DNA of 64,000 nt. Origin: REEB506 sp049317545. GTDB lineage: Bacteria > Pseudomonadota > Alphaproteobacteria > Caulobacterales > Aquidulcibacteraceae. Both the position numbers and the translations under genes were made by a program. The stretch is taken from positions 1-64,000 of the forward strand of contig JBMOIB010000003.1 of the NCBI GenBank assembly GCA_049317545.1. The letters are read 5' to 3'. Positions within the stretch are counted from its first letter, which is position 1. Each line of letters opens with the position of its first letter. Shown here piece after piece: positions 26,633 through 34,862 of this stretch. The notes beneath the pieces are model-generated. The model made no database searches. It saw nothing but the letters and a program-made list of their open reading frames with translations, and was not told the DNA's origin.

Positions 26633-26824
26633 GAGCGCGGTCGTCTCCGCATCGCCGCGCTGGCGGCCCGGCGCGATCGACCTAACATGTACCAACGGCC
26701 GAATCGCGCCGCCGCGCCCGACCGTTCGGGCTGTCCTTTTCTTCGGTTCGCCGGACAGCTACCACTCTCAGCTGATCCGCAGAAGGGGGCTGCGCGTGCG
26801 GGCGCGCCCTGGAAGGTGAGAATT

Positions 26825-28321
26825 ATGGACGTCCGTTTTGTGAACGAAATCCGTGGTGATGCGATCGTCGCAATGGCGACGGAGGGCGGCGTTTTGACGT
26901 CCGGCGGGCACGCCCTGGACCTTCGCCTCAACGGCGCCTTGAGCCGCGCCGCACAGGCCGCCCGCTTCACGGGCGGCGCGGGAAGCGTCGTGGAAGTGCT
27001 CGCGCCGACCGGCATCGAGGCGCAGCGCATTCTGATCATCGGCCTGGGGCCGATCGAGAAAATCGATTCGCTGAGCGTTGAACGCTGGGCCGGTCATGCG
27101 ATCCGGCGGCTTTTGACCAGCGGTGTGGAAACGCTCGCGCTTTTGGCCGACGCGCAAAAAGGCGTGACGGCGGCCGAGGCGGCGGCGCGGGCCGCGATCG
27201 GCGCCCGACTGGCGGCCTATCGCTTCGACCGGTATCGCACCAAGCTGCGGCCCGACCAGAAGCCGACGATCACCGAGCTGGTCGTCGTCACCGACGGGCC
27301 GGCGGCCGCGCAGGCGCGCTACGAGCCGGACGCCGCCCTGGTCGACGGCGTGCATTGGGCGCGCGACCTCGTCAGCGAGCCCGCCAACGTTCTCTATCCG
27401 GAAGCCTTCGCCGCGCGGATCAAGACCACGCTCGAACCGCTTGGCGTCGATGTGGAAATCCTCGGCGAGCCGGAGATGGAAAAGCTCGGCATGAACGCGC
27501 TGCTCGGCGTCGGTCGCGGCAGCGCGCGGCAAACCCAGCTCGTCGCGATGACGTGGCGCGGCGCCCGCAATAAGGCCGCCCAGCCTGTCGCTTTGGTCGG
27601 CAAGGGCGTGACGTTCGACACCGGCGGCATCTCGCTCAAGCCCGGCGCCGGCATGGACGAAATGAAGGGCGATATGGGCGGCGCCGCCGCGGTCGTCGGC
27701 GCCATGAAGGCGCTGGCCATGCGCAAGGCGCGCGCGAATGTGGTGGGCCTTGTGGGCCTGGTCGAGAACATGCCGGACGGCGAGGCGCAACGCCCCGGCG
27801 ATATCGTCGTGTCGATGTCCGGGCAGACGATCGAGGTGCTCAACACCGATGCCGAAGGTCGCCTCGTGCTGGCGGACGTCGTTTGGCATGCGCAGGAAAA
27901 GTACAATCCGGCCGCGGTCGTCGATCTCGCCACGCTGACCGGCGCGGTCATCGTCGCGCTCGGCCATGAGCACGCCGGCCTCTATTGCAACGACGACGAT
28001 CTCGCCGCCGCGATCGCCGCCGCGGGACAGATCGAGGGTGAAGCCGTGTGGCGCATGCCCTTGGCGCCTGCCTACGACAAGATGATGGACAGCCCGAACG
28101 CCGACATGAAGAACATCTCCGGCAAGACGGCCGCGGGATCGATCACCGGCGCGCAATTCATCGGCCGCTTCATCAAGCCGGGTATGGCGTGGGCCCATGT
28201 CGACATCGCCGGCACGGCCTGGAAGCCCGGTCCGTTCGAAGATCCGGTCTCGCCGACCTGGGCGACAGGCTATGGCGTGCGGCTGCTCAACCGCCTGGTC
28301 GCGAGCCGCTACGAGGAATGA
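26825..28321 (+). CDS. pepA: Leucyl aminopeptidase
   Basis: 498 residues, M17 cytosolic aminopeptidase. The metal- and substrate-binding region is visible as GKGVTFDTGGISLKP, then GDMGGAA and the family signature NTDAEGRLVLAD. The ATG has AAGGTGAG upstream; the longer open frame crosses the lptF side and is not coding. pepA next to lptF and holC is a conserved arrangement. In E. coli PepA also binds DNA; nothing here tests that. Confidence 0.97.
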   Translation: MDVRFVNEIRGDAIVAMATEGGVLTSGGHALDLRLNGALSRAAQAARFTGGAGSVVEVLAPTGIEAQRILIIGLGPIEKIDSLSVERWAGHAIRRLLTSGVETLALLADAQKGVTAAEAAARAAIGARLAAYRFDRYRTKLRPDQKPTITELVVVTDGPAAAQARYEPDAALVDGVHWARDLVSEPANVLYPEAFAARIKTTLEPLGVDVEILGEPEMEKLGMNALLGVGRGSARQTQLVAMTWRGARNKAAQPVALVGKGVTFDTGGISLKPGAGMDEMKGDMGGAAAVVGAMKALAMRKARANVVGLVGLVENMPDGEAQRPGDIVVSMSGQTIEVLNTDAEGRLVLADVVWHAQEKYNPAAVVDLATLTGAVIVALGHEHAGLYCNDDDLAAAIAAAGQIEGEAVWRMPLAPAYDKMMDSPNADMKNISGKTAAGSITGAQFIGRFIKPGMAWAHVDIAGTAWKPGPFEDPVSPTWATGYGVRLLNRLVASRYEE

Positions 28322-28779
28322 GCGCGAGCCCGCCCGAGATCTGGTTCTACCATCTCGAGCGGTCGTCGCTGGAGGCGACCCTGCCGCCGCTATTGGAGCG
28401 TTGCCTCGCGCGCGGCTGGCGGGCCATCGTGCGCGGCGGGCTTCGCGAGCGGCTCGAGGCGCTCGACGTCGCGCTTTGGACCTATCGGGACGACAGCTTC
28501 CTTCCGCACGGGCTTGACGATGCGCCGGGCCCGGAACGTCAGCCGGTGCTTTTGACTACGCAGGGCGACAATCCGAACGCCGCTCAGGCGCTTTTCGCGC
28601 TCGACGGCGCCGATGTCGGCGACGCCGCTGCCTTCGCGCGCACGTGCCTGGTGTTTGACGGCCGCGACGACGCAGCGCTCTCTGGCGCAAGGGCGCGCTG
28701 GAAGGCGCTGAAGCAGGCTGGCGCGACGCTCGCCTATTGGCGCGAAACGCCTGACGGACGTTGGGAGAAGCAGCAATGA
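28318..28779 (+). CDS. holC: DNA polymerase III subunit chi
   Basis: 153 residues. The chi subunit links the clamp loader to single-strand binding protein. The N-terminal EIWFYHLERSSLEATLPPLLE and the middle TYRDDSFLPHG match the family, where this segment contacts SSB. The ATG overlaps the pepA stop as ATGA and its own stop overlaps the next gene in the same way, so three genes are chained by 4-nt overlaps. pepA-holC is a common pair. Confidence 0.93.
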   Translation: MSASPPEIWFYHLERSSLEATLPPLLERCLARGWRAIVRGGLRERLEALDVALWTYRDDSFLPHGLDDAPGPERQPVLLTTQGDNPNAAQALFALDGADVGDAAAFARTCLVFDGRDDAALSGARARWKALKQAGATLAYWRETPDGRWEKQQ

Positions 28780-29060
28780 GCCTGCGCGTCGCGATCCTGG
28801 CCTTGGCCGTTGCGGCCTGCGCCGCGCCGCCGGCGCCGGGCGGTGCGCCGTTCGCTCCCCCGGTTAAACCCGCGACCTGCGACCCGGCGCTTTACTCCGG
28901 ACTGATCGGGACCGCCGCCCAGGCGATATCGCCCGCAAGCCTACCTTCGTCCCACCGCATCGTCTGTTTCGAATGCGCGATGACCATGGACTTCAGCGCC
29001 GATCGCTTAACCCTGATGCTCGATCGCGAGGGCAAGGTCGCCAGGGTCGCCTGCCAATAA
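28776..29060 (+). CDS. Small lipoprotein of the I78 peptidase-inhibitor type
   Basis: 94 residues. A short signal ends in a lipobox (AVAAC, Cys15), giving a predicted periplasmic lipoprotein. The mature part follows the pattern of I78 inhibitors: CDP.....LIG near residues 35-45, then MTMDFSADRLTLMLDREGKV and a Cys near the end (Cys35 and Cys93 could form the disulphide). Two more cysteines (64, 67) are unusual. Start overlaps the holC stop (ATGA). The target protease is unknown; the call rests on motif spacing only. Confidence 0.7.
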   Translation: MSLRVAILALAVAACAAPPAPGGAPFAPPVKPATCDPALYSGLIGTAAQAISPASLPSSHRIVCFECAMTMDFSADRLTLMLDREGKVARVACQ

Positions 29061-29085
29061 GGCCGCACGGCACGCGCGCACCCGC

Positions 29086-29114
29086 TTGGCGGGACCGCGC
29101 CGGACGGCTATAGA
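29086..29114 (+). promoter_or_regulatory. Candidate sigma-70 promoter for ndk
   Basis: TTGGCG at 29086-29091 and TATAGA at 29109-29114 with an exact 17-bp spacer; each matches 4 of 6 consensus bases. A start near 29121 would give a leader of about 31 nt with CGGAG before the ATG at 29152. It fits the otherwise non-coding 91-bp gap. Confidence 0.55.
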
Positions 29115-29151
29115 GCCGCGCCTTCCCTCAAAGCATACTTGCGGAGCCCCC

Positions 29152-29574
29152 ATGGCCGTCGAACGTACGTTCTCCATCCTCAAGCCGGACGCGACGGCGC
29201 GCAGCCTCACGGGCGAAATCAACGCCGTGATCGAAGGCGCGGGCCTGAAGATCGTTGCGCAAAAGCGCATCCGCATGAGCCAGGACCAGGCCGAGGGCTT
29301 CTACGGCGTTCACCGTGAACGTCCGTTCTTCAAGGACCTTGTGAAATTCATGATGTCCGGTCCGGTCGTCGTGCAAGTGCTCGAGGGCGAAAACGCCCTC
29401 GCCAAGTACCGCGAGATCATGGGCGCGACGAACCCCTACAACGCCGGTCCGGGCACGATCCGCCGCCGCTTCGCGTCGGGCATCGAAGCCAACACCGTGC
29501 ATGGCTCCGACAGCCTCGAGAACGCCGCGACCGAGATCGCGTTCTTCTTCAAGGACGACGAAATCGTCGGCTGA
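29152..29574 (+). CDS. ndk: Nucleoside diphosphate kinase
   Basis: 140 residues, the standard length. Transfers the gamma phosphate between NTPs and NDPs through a phosphohistidine, here His117 in NTVHGSDS. The N-terminal ERTFSILKPDA and GTIRRRFA motifs are typical. The chosen ATG follows CGGAG; an upstream in-frame extension overlaps the predicted promoter. Its stop is 14 bp from that of the convergent subtilase gene. Confidence 0.98.
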   Translation: MAVERTFSILKPDATARSLTGEINAVIEGAGLKIVAQKRIRMSQDQAEGFYGVHRERPFFKDLVKFMMSGPVVVQVLEGENALAKYREIMGATNPYNAGPGTIRRRFASGIEANTVHGSDSLENAATEIAFFFKDDEIVG

Positions 29575-29588
29575 GCATTGACCGCCGA

Positions 29589-31226
29589 TTATTGCGGCGT
29601 AGCGCGCGCGTCGATCTGAACGGCGCGCGCGTGGCCGCTTTTTGCGAAGCGTTCGATCGCCGCCGGCTTGCCCTCGACGATCATGAGACCCGGACGCAGC
29701 GGCTTGGCCGTTGCGCCTGCGGCCTGCGCCGCTGAGGCGGCTGCAGCCATCCCCTCGGGATCCGCAAGCGTGACGATCACGCGCACGTCGCGATCGCTCG
29801 GCAGCGCCGCCAGCGCCTGAACGCCCGGAACGGGCGCGGGCGCTGCGGCAGGCGTTGCTTCGGTCATCGTCGCCTCCGTTGGTTTGGCGAGCGACGCCGA
29901 AGCGGCGTCGATGCGCAAACGGGATCGAGTGAGGCCGGAGGCCGGGTCGGCGATCACAGCGCCGGCGCCGCGCATGGCCGCTTCGAGCGCGTCGAGGCTC
30001 GCTTGCGGCCGCTCGGAGCGCAATGCAGCAATCGCGCCCGCGACGTGCGGCGCCGCCATCGACGTGCCCGAAAACGCCTTGAAACTGGATCCAGGGACGG
30101 ACGAATTGATCGCAACGCCGGGTGCGTGCAGGTCGATGATCTCGGCGCGATTGGCGAACGGGGCGACGGCGTCGGACTTGTCCGTGGCGGAGACGGTCAC
30201 GGCCGTTGAAATGCAGCCGGGGCGGCTCACGGCGTCGACGAAGCCGTCATTGCCTGAGGCGATCACTGTCGCGACGCCGGCCGCGCGCAAATCGTCGATC
30301 GCCAGTTTGGTCACGTCGTCGTCGCAGGCGCCGCTGGAGCGCCCGCCGCCGAGGCTCATGTTGACGGCCGCGACCGGGCGGGACTTGGCGAGCGTCAGGA
30401 CGTAGTCGAGCGCCCGGATCTGGTCGGACGTGAAGGACGCGACGCACGGGCCCGCGCGGCCAAGCCCGCCGCAGGCGCTGGCGTCGAACACGCTGAACAC
30501 CTGCACCGCGACGATCTCGGCCTCGGGCGCGGTGCCGGAGAAGTTCGCGCCGCGGCCGGCGGCGATGCCGGCGACGTGGGTTCCGTGGTCGCAGCCCGTC
30601 GCGGCGCACGGCTTGGCCGCGCCTGCGCCGATCATTTCGCTTTGACCATTGGGGCAGGCCGAGGTCGCGCGCTGCGCCGGCGAGGTCGTGGAGAAGCAGG
30701 CTTCGGCCGTTACGCGCTTGCCGAAGAACGGATGGGCGGCGTCCACGCCGGTGTCGAGGATCGCCACGGCCTGGCCTTTGCCGGTCGCACCGAGCTTGAA
30801 GGCGGCGGGCGCGCCGACAAGTGGGCCGCTCTGGGCGAGCGAGGGAAAGGCGAGCACGTCCTCGGCGATCGCGGCGACGCCCGGATCAGTCCGCATGGCG
30901 GCGAGCTGGCGCGCGTCGACGTCGGCGGCGATCAGCGGAAAGCGCGCACTCAGCGGCTGCGCCGGCGCGCCGAGCGCCTGCATGCGGCTGACGGCGGCGG
31001 TCTGCGCGGCGAGCAGTGCTTGGCCGGTCAGCAATTGCGAATCGGGCGCCTGGAGACGCGCGATGACGCGCACAAAGCCTTGGCTTTTCGCCTTGTCCAT
31101 CAATGGATCAGACGCCGAAACCGGCGGCTCGGCCGGCTTTGGAGGTGAAGCCGGCGGGGTGCAGGCCGCGGCGAGCGCCGCGATCGCAATCAAGGCGCTG
31201 GTGGTTTTCAGACGCAGTGCCCGCAT
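29589..31226 (-). CDS. S8 family serine protease lipoprotein
   Basis: 545 residues. Lipobox LAAAC (Cys22) predicts a membrane-anchored envelope protease. An inhibitor-I9-like prodomain spans about 50-128. The subtilisin catalytic domain has Asp158 (ILDTG), His214 (HGTHVAG), oxyanion Asn326 (ASGND) and Ser389 (GTSMAAPH). Extra Cys pairs occur in the catalytic domain. After a Pro/Ala linker (about 447-470), residues 478-540 resemble the prodomain again (VRVIVTLADPE versus VRVIARLQAPD). Substrate unknown. Confidence 0.9.
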   Translation of the reverse strand: MRALRLKTTSALIAIAALAAACTPPASPPKPAEPPVSASDPLMDKAKSQGFVRVIARLQAPDSQLLTGQALLAAQTAAVSRMQALGAPAQPLSARFPLIAADVDARQLAAMRTDPGVAAIAEDVLAFPSLAQSGPLVGAPAAFKLGATGKGQAVAILDTGVDAAHPFFGKRVTAEACFSTTSPAQRATSACPNGQSEMIGAGAAKPCAATGCDHGTHVAGIAAGRGANFSGTAPEAEIVAVQVFSVFDASACGGLGRAGPCVASFTSDQIRALDYVLTLAKSRPVAAVNMSLGGGRSSGACDDDVTKLAIDDLRAAGVATVIASGNDGFVDAVSRPGCISTAVTVSATDKSDAVAPFANRAEIIDLHAPGVAINSSVPGSSFKAFSGTSMAAPHVAGAIAALRSERPQASLDALEAAMRGAGAVIADPASGLTRSRLRIDAASASLAKPTEATMTEATPAAAPAPVPGVQALAALPSDRDVRVIVTLADPEGMAAAASAAQAAGATAKPLRPGLMIVEGKPAAIERFAKSGHARAVQIDARATPQ

Positions 31227-31315
31227 GCGTTCGCTCCCGCAAAGCTCCGAACTCTGGAGCGGCGCTCACTTTGAGTGCGAGAGGGCCGCGGGGAAAGCGC
31301 GCAACGCAGGTCGGA

Positions 31316-31969
31316 TCAATCGCGCGCGGCGAGCCAGCTGTTGAGCAGGAGGGCGGCGTCCTCGCGCGGGCCGAAGCCGCGCACTTCGCTGTCGCTGCGC
31401 TGAACGGCGAGCGCAAGGCACATCGGGAAGAGCTGGTGCTCGGCGGTCAGAACGCGCGCCGCCAGCGTTTCTGCGGTGTCGTTGGGGCGCACGGGCACCG
31501 CCGCCTGGCCGATGATCGCGCCCTGGTCGACGCCTTCGCTGACCCAATGGACCGTGCAGCCGTGCAGTTTGACGCCGGCGTCCAGCGCGCGCGCGTGGGT
31601 GTCGAGGCCGGGGAAGGCCGGCAGGAGCGAGGGATGGACGTTGATCATCCGGCCGCGCCAGCGGGCGACGAATCCGGGCGTGAGGACGCGCATGAAGCCG
31701 GCGAGCGCGACGAACTCGATGGCGTGCTCTTCGAGCGCGGACTGCACGGCGTCCTCGAAGGCGCCGCGATCCTTGCCGAACGGCTTGTGGTCGACGACGG
31801 CTGTCTCGATCCCTGCATGCAGCGCGCGTTCGAGCCCTTTGGCGGCCGGATCGTTGGCGACGACGAGGGCGATCTCGTACGGCGCGGCGGCGCTCGCCTG
31901 CGCGTCCAGCAGCGCCTGGAGATTGGAGCCGCGTCCCGAAATCAGGACGCCGACGCGCGTGCGGCTCAT
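31316..31969 (-). CDS. purN: Phosphoribosylglycinamide formyltransferase
   Basis: 217 residues. Folate-dependent formylation of GAR in purine synthesis. The phosphate-binding loop ISGRGSNLQAL is at about 10-20. The active-site region NVHPSLLPAFPG and the downstream HWVSEGVDQGAIIGQ with the catalytic Asp are intact. The ATG overlaps the purM stop as ATGA, the usual purM-purN coupling. The 89-bp gap between it and the subtilase start upstream holds no gene. Confidence 0.97.
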   Translation of the reverse strand: MSRTRVGVLISGRGSNLQALLDAQASAAAPYEIALVVANDPAAKGLERALHAGIETAVVDHKPFGKDRGAFEDAVQSALEEHAIEFVALAGFMRVLTPGFVARWRGRMINVHPSLLPAFPGLDTHARALDAGVKLHGCTVHWVSEGVDQGAIIGQAAVPVRPNDTAETLAARVLTAEHQLFPMCLALAVQRSDSEVRGFGPREDAALLLNSWLAARD

Positions 31970-32994
31970 GCGGAGCGGACCTCGCCGATGGGAAAGGCGT
32001 CTTCGCCGGACGCGATGAGGCCCGAAAGGACCTCCGCGACGGCGTCCGGCGCGACCACCGCAACCATGCCGATTCCAAGATTATAGGTGCGGCGCAGATC
32101 CTCTTCCGGCGTCTGGCCAACCTCGGCGAGCCAATTGAACACGGCCGGTCGCTCCCAGCCCGACCAATCGAAGGCCGGCTTGAGCGCGGCGGGCAGGGCT
32201 CGCGGCGCATTTTCGACGAGACCGCCGCCGGTGATGTGGGCGAGGCCCTTGATCAGCCCCCGCCGCACCAATGGCAGGACGTTCTTCACATAAATCCGCG
32301 TCGGCGCGAGCAGGGCCGCGGCGAGCGTTTCGCCCGGCGAAAATGGCGCGGGATCGCTCCAGGCGAGGCCGGAGCGGGCGACGACCTTGCGCACCAGCGA
32401 ATAGCCGTTGGAATGCGGGCCCGACGACGCCAGCCCGATCAGGACGTCGCCGGCGCGCATGTCGTCGCGCCGCGGCAGCAGGGTCCCGCGTTCGGCGGCG
32501 CCGATGGCGAAGCCGGCGAGGTCGTAGTCGCCTTCGCGATAAAGGCCCGGCATTTCAGCCGTTTCGCCGCCGGCGAGCGCGCAGCCCGCGATCCGGCAGC
32601 CCTCGGCGATGCCGCGCACGACGACCGCGGCGGCGTCGGCGTCCAGTTTTCCGGTCGCGTAATAGTCGAGGAACAGGATCGGCTCGCCGCCCTGGGCCAG
32701 GAGGTCGTTGACGCACATGGCGACCAGATCGACGCCAATCGTCTCGTGACGGCCGGATTCGATGGCGATCTTGAGCTTGGTGCCGACGCCGTCGGTGGTG
32801 GCGAGCAGGATCGGGTCTGAAAACCCAGCGGCTTTCAGGTCAAAGGCCGCCGAAAACCCGCCGAGCGCGGCGGTCGCGCCGGCGCGGGCCGTGGCTTTCG
32901 CGGCCGGTCCGATGAGTTCGACGAGGCGGGCGCCTTCATCGATGTCGACGCCGGCGGCGCGATAGGTGAGGGGCGTTTGCGGGGGCTCCGACAT
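31966..32994 (-). CDS. purM: Phosphoribosylformylglycinamidine cyclo-ligase
   Basis: 342 residues. Closes the imidazole ring to form AIR. Typical motifs are TYRAAGVDIDEG at the start, DGVGTKLKIA, CVNDLLAQGGEPLFFLDY-like sequence, and GGGLVENAPR. It heads purM-purN and diverges from the DUF2066 gene across an 85-bp gap. A weak box pair (CTTTCA, GATAGG, 16-bp spacing, about 33025-33052) could serve the divergent gene; I could not place the purM promoter. Confidence 0.97.
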   Translation of the reverse strand: MSEPPQTPLTYRAAGVDIDEGARLVELIGPAAKATARAGATAALGGFSAAFDLKAAGFSDPILLATTDGVGTKLKIAIESGRHETIGVDLVAMCVNDLLAQGGEPILFLDYYATGKLDADAAAVVVRGIAEGCRIAGCALAGGETAEMPGLYREGDYDLAGFAIGAAERGTLLPRRDDMRAGDVLIGLASSGPHSNGYSLVRKVVARSGLAWSDPAPFSPGETLAAALLAPTRIYVKNVLPLVRRGLIKGLAHITGGGLVENAPRALPAALKPAFDWSGWERPAVFNWLAEVGQTPEEDLRRTYNLGIGMVAVVAPDAVAEVLSGLIASGEDAFPIGEVRSA

Positions 32995-33079
32995 GTACTT
33001 GGCCGGCTTAAGGCGCAGCGCGCCCTTTCAGGCGCGGCGCGAGGTTGATAGGGTCCGGCCGCCTCGAAAGGACCCTGCC

Positions 33080-34135
33080 ATGCGAGCCATGATTCGCTGG
33101 GCGGCCGTCGCCGCCGCGTTCTGCGCCTTCCTGCTCGCGCCCGCAAGCGCGGCCGGGCGCAATGACATTTTCAGCGTCGCCGGGGTCCGCGCCGACGCCA
33201 GCGCCGCCAATGCGCAGCTTGCGCGCGCCGCTGCGGTCGCCTCGGCGCAGCGCGCTGCGTTCGAGCGTCTCGTGCGACGCGTGACGACCGACGCGGACAT
33301 TGCCCGGCTGGGCCTGCCCAAACCGGACGACGCGACCGTCGATCGCATGGTGTCGGGCATCGACATCGCGGGCGAGCGTCGCTCCGGCACGCGCTACATC
33401 GCGAATCTGGCTGTGAATTTCGATTCGCTCGCCGTTCGCGATTTCCTGCGCCAGTCGGGGTTCATGCTGGTCGAGACGCGCTCGGCGCCGGTTCTCATCG
33501 TCGCGCAGATGCCCAATGCCGCGCCGGGCCTCTCAGAGGGCTGGCGGCAGGCGTTCGAGCAGGGCGGCTTTAGCCAGGAACTCGTGCCGATCGCCGTCGC
33601 GCCGGCCGGCGTTCAAGGCGCGCCGGATTGGGGCCAGGCGCAAGGGGCCGCCGGCGCGGCCGGGGCCGCCACGGCGATTTACGCTACGGCGCGCGCGTCG
33701 AACAATTTCCTCATCGCCGATCTCGTGGAGATCGGTCCGAGCAGCCCACCCAGATCGCGCGGCGAAGTCTCGGTTCCCGTCGCCGCGGGAGAGCAGGCGT
33801 TCGGCCCGTCGTTCGAGCGGCTCGCATCGTCGGTCGCGACCCGTCTGCAAAATGACTGGAAGCAAAGCCTCTCCGCGGGCGCCGGCCAACGCACGCGGAT
33901 CACCGTCGTCGCCCGCTATGCGACGCCGGCCCAGTGGGCGCAGATCAAGCGCGCCTTGAGCGCGGCCTCGACGACCATCGTGAGCGACATCCGTATCGAT
34001 GGGGTTGCCAAAGAGGGGGCCGTCGTGTCGTTCTCCTATGTGGGAGCGCCCGACCAGCTGGCGGCGGAGTTCGGCCGAAGTGGGGTCGACGCCGTCGCCG
34101 ATGGCGCTACAATGATTTTGAAGGTGCGGGGCTGA
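33080..34135 (+). CDS. DUF2066 domain-containing secreted protein
   Basis: 351 residues from the ATG at 33080, with AAAGGA upstream; longer readings cross purM's start. A signal peptide (WAAVAAAFCAFLLAPASAAG) is followed by a DUF2066-type sequence with ASAQRAAFERLVRR near the N-terminus and two similar alpha/beta halves. The family is of unknown function and is typically found in proteobacteria near hda and purM, as here. It precedes hdaA by 13 nt. I infer a periplasmic location only. Confidence 0.82.
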   Translation: MRAMIRWAAVAAAFCAFLLAPASAAGRNDIFSVAGVRADASAANAQLARAAAVASAQRAAFERLVRRVTTDADIARLGLPKPDDATVDRMVSGIDIAGERRSGTRYIANLAVNFDSLAVRDFLRQSGFMLVETRSAPVLIVAQMPNAAPGLSEGWRQAFEQGGFSQELVPIAVAPAGVQGAPDWGQAQGAAGAAGAATAIYATARASNNFLIADLVEIGPSSPPRSRGEVSVPVAAGEQAFGPSFERLASSVATRLQNDWKQSLSAGAGQRTRITVVARYATPAQWAQIKRALSAASTTIVSDIRIDGVAKEGAVVSFSYVGAPDQLAAEFGRSGVDAVADGATMILKVRG

Positions 34136-34148
34136 CTTCGGAGGCCAG

Positions 34149-34862
34149 ATGGCGGACCAACCCCGACTGCCGCTGACGCCGGTCATCGATCATTCGATCG
34201 ATGCGCTGATCATATCTGAGAGCAACCGGGCGGCGTGGGAACGTTTGGAGCGCTGGGCGACATGGCCCGGCGGGTCGATGGTATTGTCCGGCCCGGAGGG
34301 CTCGGGCAAATCCCATATGGGCGACATCTGGGCCTTGCGCGCCAACGCCATGCGCGTTTCGGCGCTCGCTTCTATGGACCAAGCGCTGGCGGCGTTCCAC
34401 GACCATCGCGGTCGGCTCTTGTTGGACGACGTCGATCGCGGTCTCGACGATGAGGCGATTTTTCTGCTGCTTGACCTCGTCAAGGTGCAAGGCGGCGCAC
34501 TTCTCCTGACCAGTCGGTCGCCACCGGCGGATTGGCCCTTCCGTTCGCCCGATCTCGCGTCGCGGTGCCTCGCCTTGCCGCGCTCCCACCTGAGCGAACC
34601 GGACGATGCGCTCCTGCAGGGCGTGCTTCGCCGCCAATGTCGCGCGCGCTTCATGGAAATGTCGGATGATGTGGCGCGGTTCGTCAGCCGCCACATGGAG
34701 CGGTCGTTCATTGCGGCGCGACGGGTGGCTGAGGCGCTGGACGAGAACGTGGTGCGCGGTGCGCGTCCGGTCTCCAAGGCCGCCGCTCGACGGGCGTTGG
34801 AAAAGATCGGTTACGGGCGCGCGACGCTCGAAGACGAAGAAGAGACTGGCGAGATCACATGA
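34149..34862 (+). CDS. hdaA: DnaA-related regulatory inactivator HdaA
   Basis: 237 residues. A DnaA-like AAA+ protein without the DNA-binding domain, which with the sliding clamp stimulates hydrolysis of DnaA-bound ATP. The N-terminal QPRLPL (4-9) matches a clamp-binding motif. Walker A GPEGSGKS is at 48-55, Walker B LLLDDVDR in the middle, and an arginine-finger-type RSFIAARR segment near the C-terminus. Its stop overlaps the ppk start (ATGA). The symbol follows Caulobacter usage. Confidence 0.9.
   Translation: MADQPRLPLTPVIDHSIDALIISESNRAAWERLERWATWPGGSMVLSGPEGSGKSHMGDIWALRANAMRVSALASMDQALAAFHDHRGRLLLDDVDRGLDDEAIFLLLDLVKVQGGALLLTSRSPPADWPFRSPDLASRCLALPRSHLSEPDDALLQGVLRRQCRARFMEMSDDVARFVSRHMERSFIAARRVAEALDENVVRGARPVSKAAARRALEKIGYGRATLEDEEETGEIT

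Noticed and set aside
29575..29605. Terminator between ndk and the subtilase gene
   Set aside because: Only a 5-bp CGCCG/CGGCG stem around the subtilase stop codon, with no T run on either strand.
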